DNA from: RUG14186 sp964644555
GTDB taxonomy: Bacteria > Bacillota > Clostridia > Eubacteriales > Anaerofustaceae
Direction: 5' to 3'
Length of the DNA stretch: 5,952 bases
Assembly: GCA_964644555.1 (NCBI GenBank)
Contig: CAZXWI010000097.1
Coordinates: forward strand, 1-5,952
In this document: positions 1 through 5,436 of the stretch, piece after piece
Numbering within the stretch: position 1 is the stretch's first letter
Layout of the letters: each line of letters starts with the position of its first letter
The notes under the pieces: model-generated
The model's input: the letters and a program-made list of their open reading frames with translations, nothing else
Told to the model about the DNA's origin: nothing
The model's database searches: none
Translations under genes and position numbers: made by a program

Positions 1-71
1 AAATATTCCTATATACAATTTGTCGTTCAAAAATTATCTTTTATATATTATTTCTTGATTTTATTAAGCAA

Positions 72-109
72 ATATGCCTTTATACGCTTTTTTACAAAGG
101 CGTATTTTT
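72..109 (+). terminator. Possible intrinsic terminator reading rightward
   Basis: ATATGCCTTT (72-81) pairs with AAAGGCGTAT (96-105), giving 10 bp with one T-G pair and a 14-nt loop, followed by a T-rich run at 105-114. An alternative pairing, ATACGC (82-87) with GCGTAT (100-105), is also possible. On the plus strand this looks like the terminator of a gene lying left of the window and convergent with rplT. No such gene is visible here, so the assignment is inference. Confidence 0.45.
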
Positions 110-118
110 ATTTTGTAC

Positions 119-152
119 AAAAAAAATAACGAACTTTATGTTCGTTATTTTT
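119..152 (-). terminator. Intrinsic terminator of the infC-rpmI-rplT operon
   Basis: Positions 122-134 and 140-152 form a perfect 13-bp stem (core AATAACGAAC / GTTCGTTATT) with a TTTAT loop. On the minus strand the hairpin ends in a run of eight T at 126-119. It starts 9 bp beyond the rplT stop codon, so it is the expected operon terminator. The stem is flanked by T-runs on both strands and could also stop rightward transcripts. Confidence 0.88.
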
Positions 153-160
153 AAGTTAAA

Positions 161-520
161 CTATTTAGCTAATGCGTTCTTTGCGGTTTCTGCCAATTGA
201 GCAAATGCTGCGGCATCATTCATTGCGAGGTCTGCAAGAACTTTTCTGTCGAGTTCTACACCTGCGAGTTTAAGTCCGTTCATAAAACGAGAGTAGCTTA
301 AACCATTGATTCTTGCTGCTGCGTTGATTCTGGTTATCCATAATTTACGCATATCTCTCTTTTTGAGTTTTCTGCCAACATATGCACTTCTTAATGCACG
401 CATAACAGCTTCGTTGGCTGAACGATATAATTTCGATTTAGCTCCGTAGTATCCCTTTGAGAGCTTCATTATTTTTCTATGTTTCTTTTTAGCGTTTACG
501 CCACCTTTAATTCTTGCCAT
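161..520 (-). CDS. rplT: 50S ribosomal protein L20
   Basis: L20 is an early-binding 23S rRNA protein needed for assembly of the large subunit. In Bacillus subtilis it also represses its own operon by binding the infC leader. The 119-residue product has the normal family length. It shows the conserved basic N-terminus (MARIKGGV, then KKKHRK), the KGYYGAKSKLYR block around residues 22-33, and the hallmark LWITRINAAARINGLSYS stretch at about 60-77, followed by FMNGLKLAGVELDRKVLADLA. The ATG at 520-518 is preceded by an AAGGGAGA ribosome binding site at 537-530. The gene is last in the operon, 18 bp after rpmI, and is followed directly by a terminator. Nothing is missing or unusual. Identification is essentially certain. 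Confidence 0.98.
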   Translation of the reverse strand: MARIKGGVNAKKKHRKIMKLSKGYYGAKSKLYRSANEAVMRALRSAYVGRKLKKRDMRKLWITRINAAARINGLSYSRFMNGLKLAGVELDRKVLADLAMNDAAAFAQLAETAKNALAK

Positions 521-538
521 ATCTTGAGTTCTCCCTTA

Positions 539-739
539 TTATTTAACAATTATTTTAGAAATTTTCTTTGCGAGTGTCGGTGTGAGGTAGCCGCCCTTTC
601 TCAAGTTTCTCTTTCTCTTACGGCTCTTAAGGTTTCCGTTGAGTTTATGGTTTTTGTAAGCACATGAACGCTTAACAACACCTGATTTGTGAGCTTTAAA
701 TCTTTTAGAAGCACCTCTGTGCGATTTCATTTTAGGCAT
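539..739 (-). CDS. rpmI: 50S ribosomal protein L35
   Basis: L35 is a small, very basic protein of the 50S subunit. The 66-residue product matches the family length. It starts with the diagnostic MPKMKSHRGASKRFK, continues with the conserved KNHKLNGNLKSRKRKRNLRK block (about 29-48), and ends in a lysine-rich helix. The ATG at 739-737 has a strong GGAGG ribosome binding site (750-746) at 6-nt spacing. It sits between infC (23 bp gap) and rplT (18 bp gap), the conserved bacterial order infC-rpmI-rplT. It should be co-transcribed from the infC promoter and share the leader control. No anomalies are seen. Confidence 0.98.
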   Translation of the reverse strand: MPKMKSHRGASKRFKAHKSGVVKRSCAYKNHKLNGNLKSRKRKRNLRKGGYLTPTLAKKISKIIVK

Positions 740-762
740 GATCGTCCTCCAAATTTACTGTT

Positions 763-1272
763 TTATTTTTTTGCCGGAGCTACATACATTACATAGCTTC
801 TGCCTTCAATCTTAGGTTCTTTTTCAACAACACAGCTTTCACCCAAAAGCTGTCGGATCTTTAAAAGCAGATCCTTACCGGCATCAATGTATGCCATTTC
901 TCTTCCTCTGAAACGAACAGAAATTTTAACTTTATCCCCTTCGGCGAGCATTTTTTGTACGCTTTTGACTTTAACATTCAAATCGTGATCCTGAACTCTT
1001 ACCGAAGTTCTCATTTCTTTGATTTGGCTCGTTGCCTGATTTTTTTTGGCTTCTTTTTCTTTTTTGCCCATTTCGTAACGGAACTTGCCGTAATCGAGGA
1101 TTTTGCATACCGGTGGGTTTGCCTCCGGAGAAACTTTTACCAAATCCAAATCTTTTTGCTCGGCTATTGCCAAGGCTTCCTGAGCCGAAATGATACCAAT
1201 CATCTGACCGTTTTCATCGATTACTCTGAGCTGACTATCTCTTATCTGCTCATTAATTTGAAATTCTTTTAT
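763..1272 (-). CDS. infC: Translation initiation factor IF-3, with an ATA start codon
   Basis: IF3 binds the 30S subunit, keeps subunits apart and checks start-codon/initiator-tRNA pairing. The product is 169 residues when started at ATA (1272-1270), normal for IF3. The N-domain opens with KEFQINEQIRDSQLRVID. The IF3 signature is visible as NPPVCKILDYGKFRYE, followed by the lysine-rich linker (KKEKEAKKNQ) and the C-domain (IKEMRTSVRVQDHDLN, then GDKVKISVRFRGREMAY). Start choice: GGAGGT at 1285-1280 lies 7 nt from the ATA. The nearest ATG (1287) overlaps this ribosome binding site and has only a T-run upstream. The ATG at 1320 lies inside the leader terminator. Rare start codons in infC are known (AUU in E. 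coli) and let IF3 repress its own translation. First gene of infC-rpmI-rplT, under leader attenuation. Confidence 0.95.
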   Translation of the reverse strand: MKEFQINEQIRDSQLRVIDENGQMIGIISAQEALAIAEQKDLDLVKVSPEANPPVCKILDYGKFRYEMGKKEKEAKKNQATSQIKEMRTSVRVQDHDLNVKVKSVQKMLAEGDKVKISVRFRGREMAYIDAGKDLLLKIRQLLGESCVVEKEPKIEGRSYVMYVAPAKK

Positions 1273-1285
1273 GTGATTTACCTCC
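1273..1285 (-). promoter_or_regulatory. infC ribosome binding site that decides the ATA start
   Basis: GGAGGT at 1285-1280 is followed by a 7-nt spacer (1279-1273) and then ATA at 1272-1270. This is ideal Shine-Dalgarno geometry for the ATA and for no ATG, GTG or TTG codon nearby. Family alignment from memory also places the N-terminus of clostridial IF3 at this residue, a few amino acids before INEQIR. Confidence 0.85.
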
Positions 1286-1288
1286 ATG

Positions 1289-1318
1289 AAAAAAAATGAC
1301 CGCAAAGAAACTGCGCTC
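1289..1318 (-). terminator. Leader terminator (attenuator) of the infC operon
   Basis: On the minus strand GAGCGCAG (1318-1311) pairs with TTGCGGTC (1305-1298) around a TTTCT loop, with one G-G mismatch and one G-T pair, and is followed by eight T (1296-1289). It lies between the promoter and the infC ribosome binding site, so it must be conditional. This fits the L20-dependent transcription attenuation established for the B. subtilis infC operon. That L20 acts here is inferred by homology. Confidence 0.75.
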
Positions 1319-1392
1319 ATACATTTTCGATGTATTAACCCGACCGCCTAAGCGATGCAAGGTGAGAAGCAATTTCTTCTGCTTTGTTTAAC
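1298..1392 (-). promoter_or_regulatory. L20-leader-type regulatory RNA upstream of infC
   Basis: The predicted transcript runs about 120 nt before infC. In order it contains an AGAAG/CTTCT hairpin (1380-1365), a GC-rich segment (1360-1338), an ATACAT/ATGTAT hairpin (1335-1319), and the terminator. The hexamer GCGGTC occurs twice, at 1347-1342 and 1303-1298. Each copy can pair, with one mismatch, with GAGCGC at 1318-1313. The upstream copy would form an antiterminator stacked on the ATACAT hairpin, and the downstream copy forms the terminator. In Firmicutes, L20 binding to such a leader favours termination. Assignment to the Rfam L20 leader family is from context and structure, not a search. 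Confidence 0.7.
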
Positions 1393-1394
1393 AT
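1335..1394 (-). CDS. Possible 19-codon leader peptide (doubtful)
   Basis: An ATG at 1394-1392 opens a 19-codon frame (MLNKAEEIASHLASLRRSG) ending with TAA at 1337-1335, inside the infC leader. The predicted transcription start is about 1391-1394, so any translation would be leaderless. There is no upstream Shine-Dalgarno. The same bases form the conserved-looking RNA hairpins, which can explain the sequence without coding. I list it only as a candidate. Confidence 0.12.
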   Translation of the reverse strand: MLNKAEEIASHLASLRRSG

Positions 1395-1398
1395 AAGA

Positions 1399-1427
1399 AT
1401 GATACCACAACAAAGATATAATGTCAA
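1399..1427 (-). promoter_or_regulatory. Sigma-A promoter of infC-rpmI-rplT
   Basis: On the minus strand the -35 box is a perfect TTGACA (1427-1422). A spacer of exactly 17 bp follows, then a -10 box TATCAT (1404-1399) with one mismatch to consensus. The start point should be near 1391-1394. It faces away from the thrS promoter, with about 47 bp between the inner edges of the two -10/-35 regions. Confidence 0.88.
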
Positions 1428-1471
1428 CAACAAAATCAATATTTGTTTAAAACTTTTATCTGACTTCTTCG

Positions 1472-1480
1472 TGCTATAAT
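1472..1480 (+). promoter_or_regulatory. Extended -10 promoter of thrS
   Basis: TGCTATAAT at 1472-1480 is a consensus extended -10 element (TGn plus TATAAT). No good -35 box sits 16-18 bp upstream (the region reads ACTTTTA), which the extended TG can compensate for. A second overlapping TATAAT is at 1480-1485. Transcription would begin near 1487, about 85 nt before the T-box Stem I. The stretch 1487-1570 is AT-rich, and I see nothing in it beyond a direct repeat of GATAATT. Confidence 0.65.
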
Positions 1481-1570
1481 ATAATACACCAAAATTAGAA
1501 AGTTACAAATACATCGATAATTTTTTGATAATTATTTACTTATTCGCAATACTTTGATAAACTTCTATAA

Positions 1571-1785
1571 AAGCTGTGAAAAAGAAATATCGTTTTTTTC
1601 GTTTACAGAGAGAGATTGGCTGCTGAAAAATCTTAACGAATATTCGATTAACCACTTTGGAGCTCGGCGCGAAATCAAATAAGCGTGCGCGGTGGTAACG
1701 TTACAACCGAATTAAGTGGGCACTTGCCAATAAGGGTGGAACCGCGGAGAATTCTTCGTCCCTTGAATTATGCAGGAGCTTTTTT
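1571..1785 (+). promoter_or_regulatory. Threonine T-box riboswitch
   Basis: The leader senses charged versus uncharged tRNA-Thr and controls read-through into thrS. Stem I spans about 1572-1664. AGCT (1572-1575) pairs with AGCT (1661-1664). A K-turn-like GTGAA/GG follows, then AAAG (1581-1584) with CTTT (1655-1658). The specifier loop holds ACC (1651-1653, Thr) followed by A. Above it TTCGTT (1598-1603) pairs with AACGAA (1635-1640). An AGAGAG element and the GGCTGCTGAAA distal loop closed by GATT/AATC come next. The T-box is AAGGGTGGAACCGCGG (1732-1747). In the antiterminator AAGGG (1732-1736) pairs with CCCTT (1760-1764), CGGAG (1745-1749) pairs with CTTCG (1754-1758), and the 7-nt bulge TGGAACC (1737-1743) would bind the tRNA 3' end. 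UGGA implies a U discriminator base in the tRNA. Confidence 0.95.
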
Positions 1786-1790
1786 CTTTT
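1758..1790 (+). terminator. T-box conditional terminator (weak hairpin)
   Basis: The CCCTT strand used by the antiterminator can instead pair with the downstream GCAGGAGC (1772-1779): C1761-C1762-T1763 with A1774-G1775-G1776, extended by G1758-C1779 and wobble pairs around an AATTA loop. A T-run (1780-1785, then 1787-1790) follows. The position and the shared strand are as expected for T-box control. The stem is short and imperfect compared with typical T-box terminators. Confidence 0.6.
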
Positions 1791-1800
1791 GCAAAAAAAC

Positions 1801-1811
1801 GGAGGTTTTAT
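1801..1811 (+). promoter_or_regulatory. thrS ribosome binding site deciding the start
   Basis: GGAGG at 1801-1805 with a 6-nt spacer leads to ATG at 1812. The in-frame ATG at 1770 lies inside the loop of the T-box terminator and has no ribosome binding site. Confidence 0.93.
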
Positions 1812-3719
1812 ATGATAAAAATTACTTTTCCAGACAATTCCGTAAGAGAATTCAATGAAGGAATCAGCGTTTACGAAGTAGCCGAATCTATCAGCGCATC
1901 ACTTGCCAGAGAAACACTCAGTGCTACGGTAAACGGAGAACTCAAAGACATTCGTTATAAAATATATAACGATGCTTCTATCAATTTGCACAAATTCGAC
2001 GATTTGCAGGGTCGTCAGGCATTTTGGCACACGACTTCGCACGTAATGGCGCAAGCCGTAAAACGACTTTACCCAGAAGTAAAGCTCACCATAGGACCTG
2101 CTATAGAACAGGGTTTTTATTATGATTTCGATACTCCTACCCCGTTCACTCCGGAAATGCTCGAAAAAATAGAAGCCGAGATGAAAAAGATTATTTCTGA
2201 AAATCCGGAAATCAAATACTATTGTTTATCAAGAGAGGACGCACTCAAAAAAGAGGAAGACGCTAATGAGCCGTATAAGGTAGAACTTATTAACGACTTA
2301 CCTAAAGACGCACAGATATCTTTCTACGAACAGGGCGAATTCTTCGATTTATGTGCAGGACCTCATATCAACAAAATCAGCCAAATCAAAGCATTTAAAC
2401 TGACTTCCATTGCGGGAGCATATTGGAGAGGAAACGAAAAGAATAAAATGCTCCAGCGTATTTACGGTATCTCATACCCGAAAAAAGATATGCTTGATGA
2501 GTATCTCAATATGCTCGAAGAAGCAAAAAAACGTGATCACAGAAAAATCGGTAAGGATTTAGACCTTTTCTCCATCATGGAAGAAGGACCGGGTTTCCCG
2601 TTCTTCCACCCGAAAGGAATGATAATCAGAAACGAGCTTGAAAATTTCTGGAGAAAAGAACATGTTAAACGTGGTTACGACGAAGTAAAAACCCCGATTA
2701 TCCTCGATTCGGAACTTTGGAAACGTTCAGGTCATTGGGATCACTACAAAGAAAATATGTATTTTACCAAGATTGATGACCGTGATTTTGCTATCAAACC
2801 TATGAACTGCCCGGGTGGTATGCTACTTTATAACAGAAAGCTCACCTCATACAAGGATTTACCTATCAGAATGGGCGAACTCGGACTCGTTCACAGACAC
2901 GAAAAGAGCGGTGCTCTTCACGGTTTGATGCGTGTTCGTAACTTTACTCAAGACGATGCTCATATCTTCATGAGAGAGGATCAAATTACAGACGAAATCA
3001 TCGGTGTAATCGACTTTATAGATACCGTATACAAAATGTTCGGTTTTGAATACATGGTAGAACTTTCCACAAGACCGGAAAATTCAATCGGTACAGAGCA
3101 GCAGTGGGAAGTTGCCACCAACGGTCTTATTGCGGCACTCAACAAAAAAGGACTTGATTACAAAGTCAATGAGGGCGACGGTGCATTCTACGGACCTAAA
3201 ATCGACTTCCACCTTAAAGACTGCATAGGCAGAACATGGCAATGCGGCACTATCCAGCTCGACTTCCAGCTTCCCGAAAGATTTGACTTAACATATGTGG
3301 GAGCAGACGGGCAGAAACACAGACCAATCGTTATTCACCGTGTAATCTTTGGCAGCATCGAAAGATTTATCGCAATCTTAACAGAGCATTTTGCAGGCGC
3401 TTTCCCAACATGGTTATCCCCTGTTCAGGCTCAAATAATTACAGTAAACGAAGCATTCGAAGAATACGGCGAAAAAGTAAAAGCTGCATTGGAAGCCAAA
3501 GATATCAGAGTTCAAACCGATTTCAGAAACGAAAAATTAGGTTACAAGATAAGAGAAGCACAGCTTCAAAAAATCCCGTATATGTTGGTTATCGGTCAAG
3601 CAGAGCAGGATACGAATTCTGTTAATGTAAGAACCAGAAAAGGCGAAAACCTCGGAGAAATGCCAATAGATGAAATCGTAAATAAAATCGTTGATGAAAT
3701 AGTTACAAAATCATTATAG
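1812..3719 (+). CDS. thrS: Threonyl-tRNA synthetase
   Basis: Class II synthetase that charges tRNA-Thr in the cytoplasm. The 635-residue product has the full bacterial domain set. A TGS domain spans about 1-60. The editing domain carries HTTSH (H73, H77) and DLCAGPHI (C181, H185), the residues used to remove mischarged serine. The catalytic core has motif 1 near FWRKEHVKRGYDEVKTP, motif 2 in VHRHEKSGALHGLMRVRNF and motif 3 in GSIERF. The zinc ligands that recognise threonine are present as C333 (MNCPGG), H384 (DDAHIF) and H509 (VIHRVIF). The C-terminal anticodon-binding domain starts at about 535 (TWLSPVQAQII) and ends with RNEKLGYKIREAQLQKIPY and RTRKG. The numbering is almost the same as in E. 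coli ThrRS. It is divergent from infC, controlled by the T-box, and ends before a strong terminator. Confidence 0.98.
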   Translation: MIKITFPDNSVREFNEGISVYEVAESISASLARETLSATVNGELKDIRYKIYNDASINLHKFDDLQGRQAFWHTTSHVMAQAVKRLYPEVKLTIGPAIEQGFYYDFDTPTPFTPEMLEKIEAEMKKIISENPEIKYYCLSREDALKKEEDANEPYKVELINDLPKDAQISFYEQGEFFDLCAGPHINKISQIKAFKLTSIAGAYWRGNEKNKMLQRIYGISYPKKDMLDEYLNMLEEAKKRDHRKIGKDLDLFSIMEEGPGFPFFHPKGMIIRNELENFWRKEHVKRGYDEVKTPIILDSELWKRSGHWDHYKENMYFTKIDDRDFAIKPMNCPGGMLLYNRKLTSYKDLPIRMGELGLVHRHEKSGALHGLMRVRNFTQDDAHIFMREDQITDEIIGVIDFIDTVYKMFGFEYMVELSTRPENSIGTEQQWEVATNGLIAALNKKGLDYKVNEGDGAFYGPKIDFHLKDCIGRTWQCGTIQLDFQLPERFDLTYVGADGQKHRPIVIHRVIFGSIERFIAILTEHFAGAFPTWLSPVQAQIITVNEAFEEYGEKVKAALEAKDIRVQTDFRNEKLGYKIREAQLQKIPYMLVIGQAEQDTNSVNVRTRKGENLGEMPIDEIVNKIVDEIVTKSL

Positions 3720-3750
3720 ACGATATAACTTGAAAGATTTATATTAAGTA

Positions 3751-3788
3751 AAAACGGAGCTTGAGCTTTATCAAGTTCCGTTTTGTTT
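3751..3788. terminator. Bidirectional terminator after thrS
   Basis: AAAACGGAGCTTGA (3751-3764) pairs with TCAAGTTCCGTTTT (3771-3784). The stem is 14 bp with a single G-T pair and a 6-nt GCTTTA loop. T-runs follow on both strands (TTTTGTTTT on plus, TTTTT on minus). It lies 31 bp after the thrS stop and 46 bp after the stop of the minus-strand nitroreductase remnant, so it can serve both convergent units. Confidence 0.9.
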
Positions 3789-3830
3789 TAGGCCGGTTAT
3801 ATTAATTCAAATTAAAAAGTAATTACTGCT

Positions 3831-4193
3831 TTAGCTTATCACGTTTTTACCCGAAACTACTTCAAAATGATACACTTCAATTTCCAAATCAAGCTTTGTA
3901 TAAAATCCTTTACCACATTTGGCATTTACTTCCTCGCTCGGCAAAAGTTCGAAGAAAAATTTCTGCTGCTTCATGGTTGCGGGAGCAGATAATACGGCAT
4001 TGATTCCCTCCTTAAACCACTGCGGCATATCATCGAAATAGTCGCATATTTCACTAAATGGCTTATTTTTGTGCTTAGCCCCGAAAGTAGCTCCGTATCC
4101 AAGCGAAATAATGCACACTTCTTTTTCGTTTTTATTAACAATGGATTTTATATTTCTCGGTGATGGGCTTGGCTTGTTTGATATATTGATAAT
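3831..4193 (-). pseudogene. C-terminal remnant of a nitroreductase-family gene
   Basis: The frame encodes the end of a nitroreductase-like flavoprotein of the clostridial type. Visible family stretches are CIISLGYGATFGAKHKNKP, then MPQWFKEGINAVLSAPATMK with QQKFFF, and last GKGFYTKLDLEI and YHFEV near the C-terminus. Similarity appears to continue upstream of the GTG at 4118 (KNEKEV, and perhaps KPSPSPRNIKSI) up to an in-frame TAA at 4196-4194. About 120 residues of the N-terminal half, which carries most of the FMN-binding site and dimer core, are absent. No Shine-Dalgarno precedes the GTG. I see no remnant of the missing part in any frame of 4194-4470. Most likely a 5'-truncated, dead gene. 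A short functional 95-residue protein is possible but unlikely. The family assignment is from remembered sequence similarity. Confidence 0.75.
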
Positions 4194-4415
4194 TTATTTA
4201 TCACGGTGCCGAAACACTAAGCGTATTCGCTTTATCTTAGTATTTTTAATCCATTTTCATTTTTATGCACACGCACGAATATCTGCAATCCCCGTTTTTC
4301 GAGGCGCAAACTTCTCTGCGGAATAATATAATCACAAAATTAAATCCATTTGTGTGATTGAAGTTTTGCGTATTAATCTTAATCTTTTCAAACTAAAAGC
4401 GGATATTCAAAAACA
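4194..4415. other. Non-coding AT-rich stretch with small inverted repeats
   Basis: I find no convincing gene here on either strand. Small structures are ACTAAG/CTTAGT (4216-4221 with 4236-4241, enclosing AAGCG/CGCTT and followed by TATTTTTAAT on plus) and AATCACA/TGTGATT (4330-4336 with 4353-4359). The first resembles a weak plus-strand terminator. The stretch occupies the place where the 5' half of the nitroreductase gene should be, so it may be degraded gene sequence or a deletion junction. Confidence 0.5.
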
Positions 4416-4459
4416 AAATCCGAGAGTCGGAAAGAATTGCTCCCTCAACCCTCGGATTT
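4411..4459 (-). terminator. Terminator of the DUF4268 transcription unit
   Basis: AAATCCGAG (4416-4424) pairs perfectly with CTCGGATTT (4451-4459). Inner pairing of GAG and GGA (4424-4431 region) with TCC and CTC (4441-4446) can extend the stem. On the minus strand the hairpin is followed by TTGTTTTTG. It begins 12 bp beyond the stop codon of the DUF4268 gene. Confidence 0.8.
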
Positions 4460-4470
4460 ACTATTATACA

Positions 4471-5397
4471 TTACAAATATTTCTTAAATGCGTTTTTCAT
4501 TTTAATAGCCATATCCATCATCCAATCAAACTGCGCTGACCAATCATCCTTGTTATCAAAATCAACCGTTTTATATACCAAGATTCGACTTGCCTTCTTC
4601 TCCTGAAGCTCATTCCATTCAAGCTGTACCCCCATTTCGCTTTCAATAACAGCCTTGTTGGCATAAAATCTGTGATACAGTTCCTTATCATCAGAAATGT
4701 ACCATTCCACAAGAACATGATTGTACTTTCTTATCTGCGCCATACTGATGTGACAAGCTGATGAACCGACACTAAATGTCATCCAATGGGCTGTACTCGC
4801 CTTTCTCTTACTGAACTGCTTTGAAAATGCATTGTTTTGGAATGCATAATCATTAAAGGCAACCCAATAATCGTATCTAGCTTGTAGCGTAGGAGAATTA
4901 CTTGTATTTCGCTTAATCTCCTTTGTCCAATCATTAGGCTTTTCTACCACTTCAAATTTAACGGCAACATCAGAATTGCCGATTTGATACAGCTTGATTT
5001 CCACAAGAAAAAAAGCAATATCCTCATCAGTGTGATTGTTCAGCCATTCAATGGCAGCACGATGCTCTTCACGCGCTCGCTTAACAACCCAAATGACGAT
5101 ATCAGCGGATTTGCCGGAAGCATAGGTTATCAATTTACCTAAATGGTCATGGTTGGTGTCCTCAAGCTGATTTTCAATAATGATTTTTCTGTCAGTTCCG
5201 GTCTCCATTGCATAAATATCAACATTGAAATCCCCAACGCTGGATTCAGTCTCATCGACGGTAATCTCCAAACCAACAGCATCCGCAAGTAATGTAAGAT
5301 TATCCTCTTCTGCAAGCCAAGGAGTAAAGTCCAATGCTTCATGTGGCCAGACCTTTCGCAGGTCTTTTATTTCCTTCAATTTTCCTAAATTTATCAT
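4471..5397 (-). CDS. DUF4268 protein with PD-(D/E)XK nuclease-like N-terminal domain
   Basis: Biochemical function is unknown. The 308-residue product has two parts. Residues 1 to about 150 open with the family-typical KVWPHEALDFTPWLAEEDNL and carry a nuclease-like core: VGDFNVDIYA (D60), KIIIENQLEDTNHDHLGKL (E75-N76-Q77, H83-D84-H85) and a helix starting ITYASGKSADIVIWV. This resembles the D...ExK pattern of PD-(D/E)XK enzymes with Gln in place of Lys, a substitution known in that superfamily. Residues from about 170 to 305 match DUF4268 (YWVAFNDY, HWMTFSVGSS, VEWYI, GVQLEWNELQEKKASRI, DWSAQFDWMMDM). The ATG at 5397 has AGGAGA (5412-5407) 9 bp upstream. It lies 39 bp after the upstream acidic gene and is probably in the same transcript. 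No methylase or helicase partner is visible in the window, so a role in DNA restriction or repair is only inference. Confidence 0.88.
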   Translation of the reverse strand: MINLGKLKEIKDLRKVWPHEALDFTPWLAEEDNLTLLADAVGLEITVDETESSVGDFNVDIYAMETGTDRKIIIENQLEDTNHDHLGKLITYASGKSADIVIWVVKRAREEHRAAIEWLNNHTDEDIAFFLVEIKLYQIGNSDVAVKFEVVEKPNDWTKEIKRNTSNSPTLQARYDYWVAFNDYAFQNNAFSKQFSKRKASTAHWMTFSVGSSACHISMAQIRKYNHVLVEWYISDDKELYHRFYANKAVIESEMGVQLEWNELQEKKASRILVYKTVDFDNKDDWSAQFDWMMDMAIKMKNAFKKYL

Positions 5398-5436
5398 AGT
5401 CCTATTTCTCCTGTCTAACTATAATATTATCCTACG

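Noticed and set aside
479..667. Plus-strand frame opposite rplT and rpmI
   Set aside because: A shadow of the two ribosomal protein genes.
955..1299. 114-codon plus-strand frame opposite infC
   Set aside because: Antisense to a certain gene, dominated by Phe from the complement of Lys codons, with no ribosome binding site.
1273..1320. ATG at 1320 or 1287 as the infC start
   Set aside because: The first is inside the leader hairpin. The second overlaps the Shine-Dalgarno and has only a T-run upstream. The extra residues are not IF3-like.
1682..1710. GGTGGTAACG segment as a second, tandem T-box
   Set aside because: It resembles the T-box bulge, but it lies where Stem II and the IIA/B pseudoknot belong and lacks a pairing terminator strand.
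1770..1811. In-frame ATG at 1770 as the thrS start
   Set aside because: It lies in the loop of the T-box terminator and has no ribosome binding site. ATG at 1812 has GGAGG at 6-nt spacing and gives the normal family N-terminus.
4069..4326. 85-codon plus-strand frame across the nitroreductase remnant and the non-coding stretch
   Set aside because: No recognisable protein, no ribosome binding site, and it overlaps the convincing minus-strand homology.
4330..4359. AATCACA/TGTGATT inverted repeat as an operator
   Set aside because: It is short, AT-rich, and has no nearby promoter or intact gene to control.
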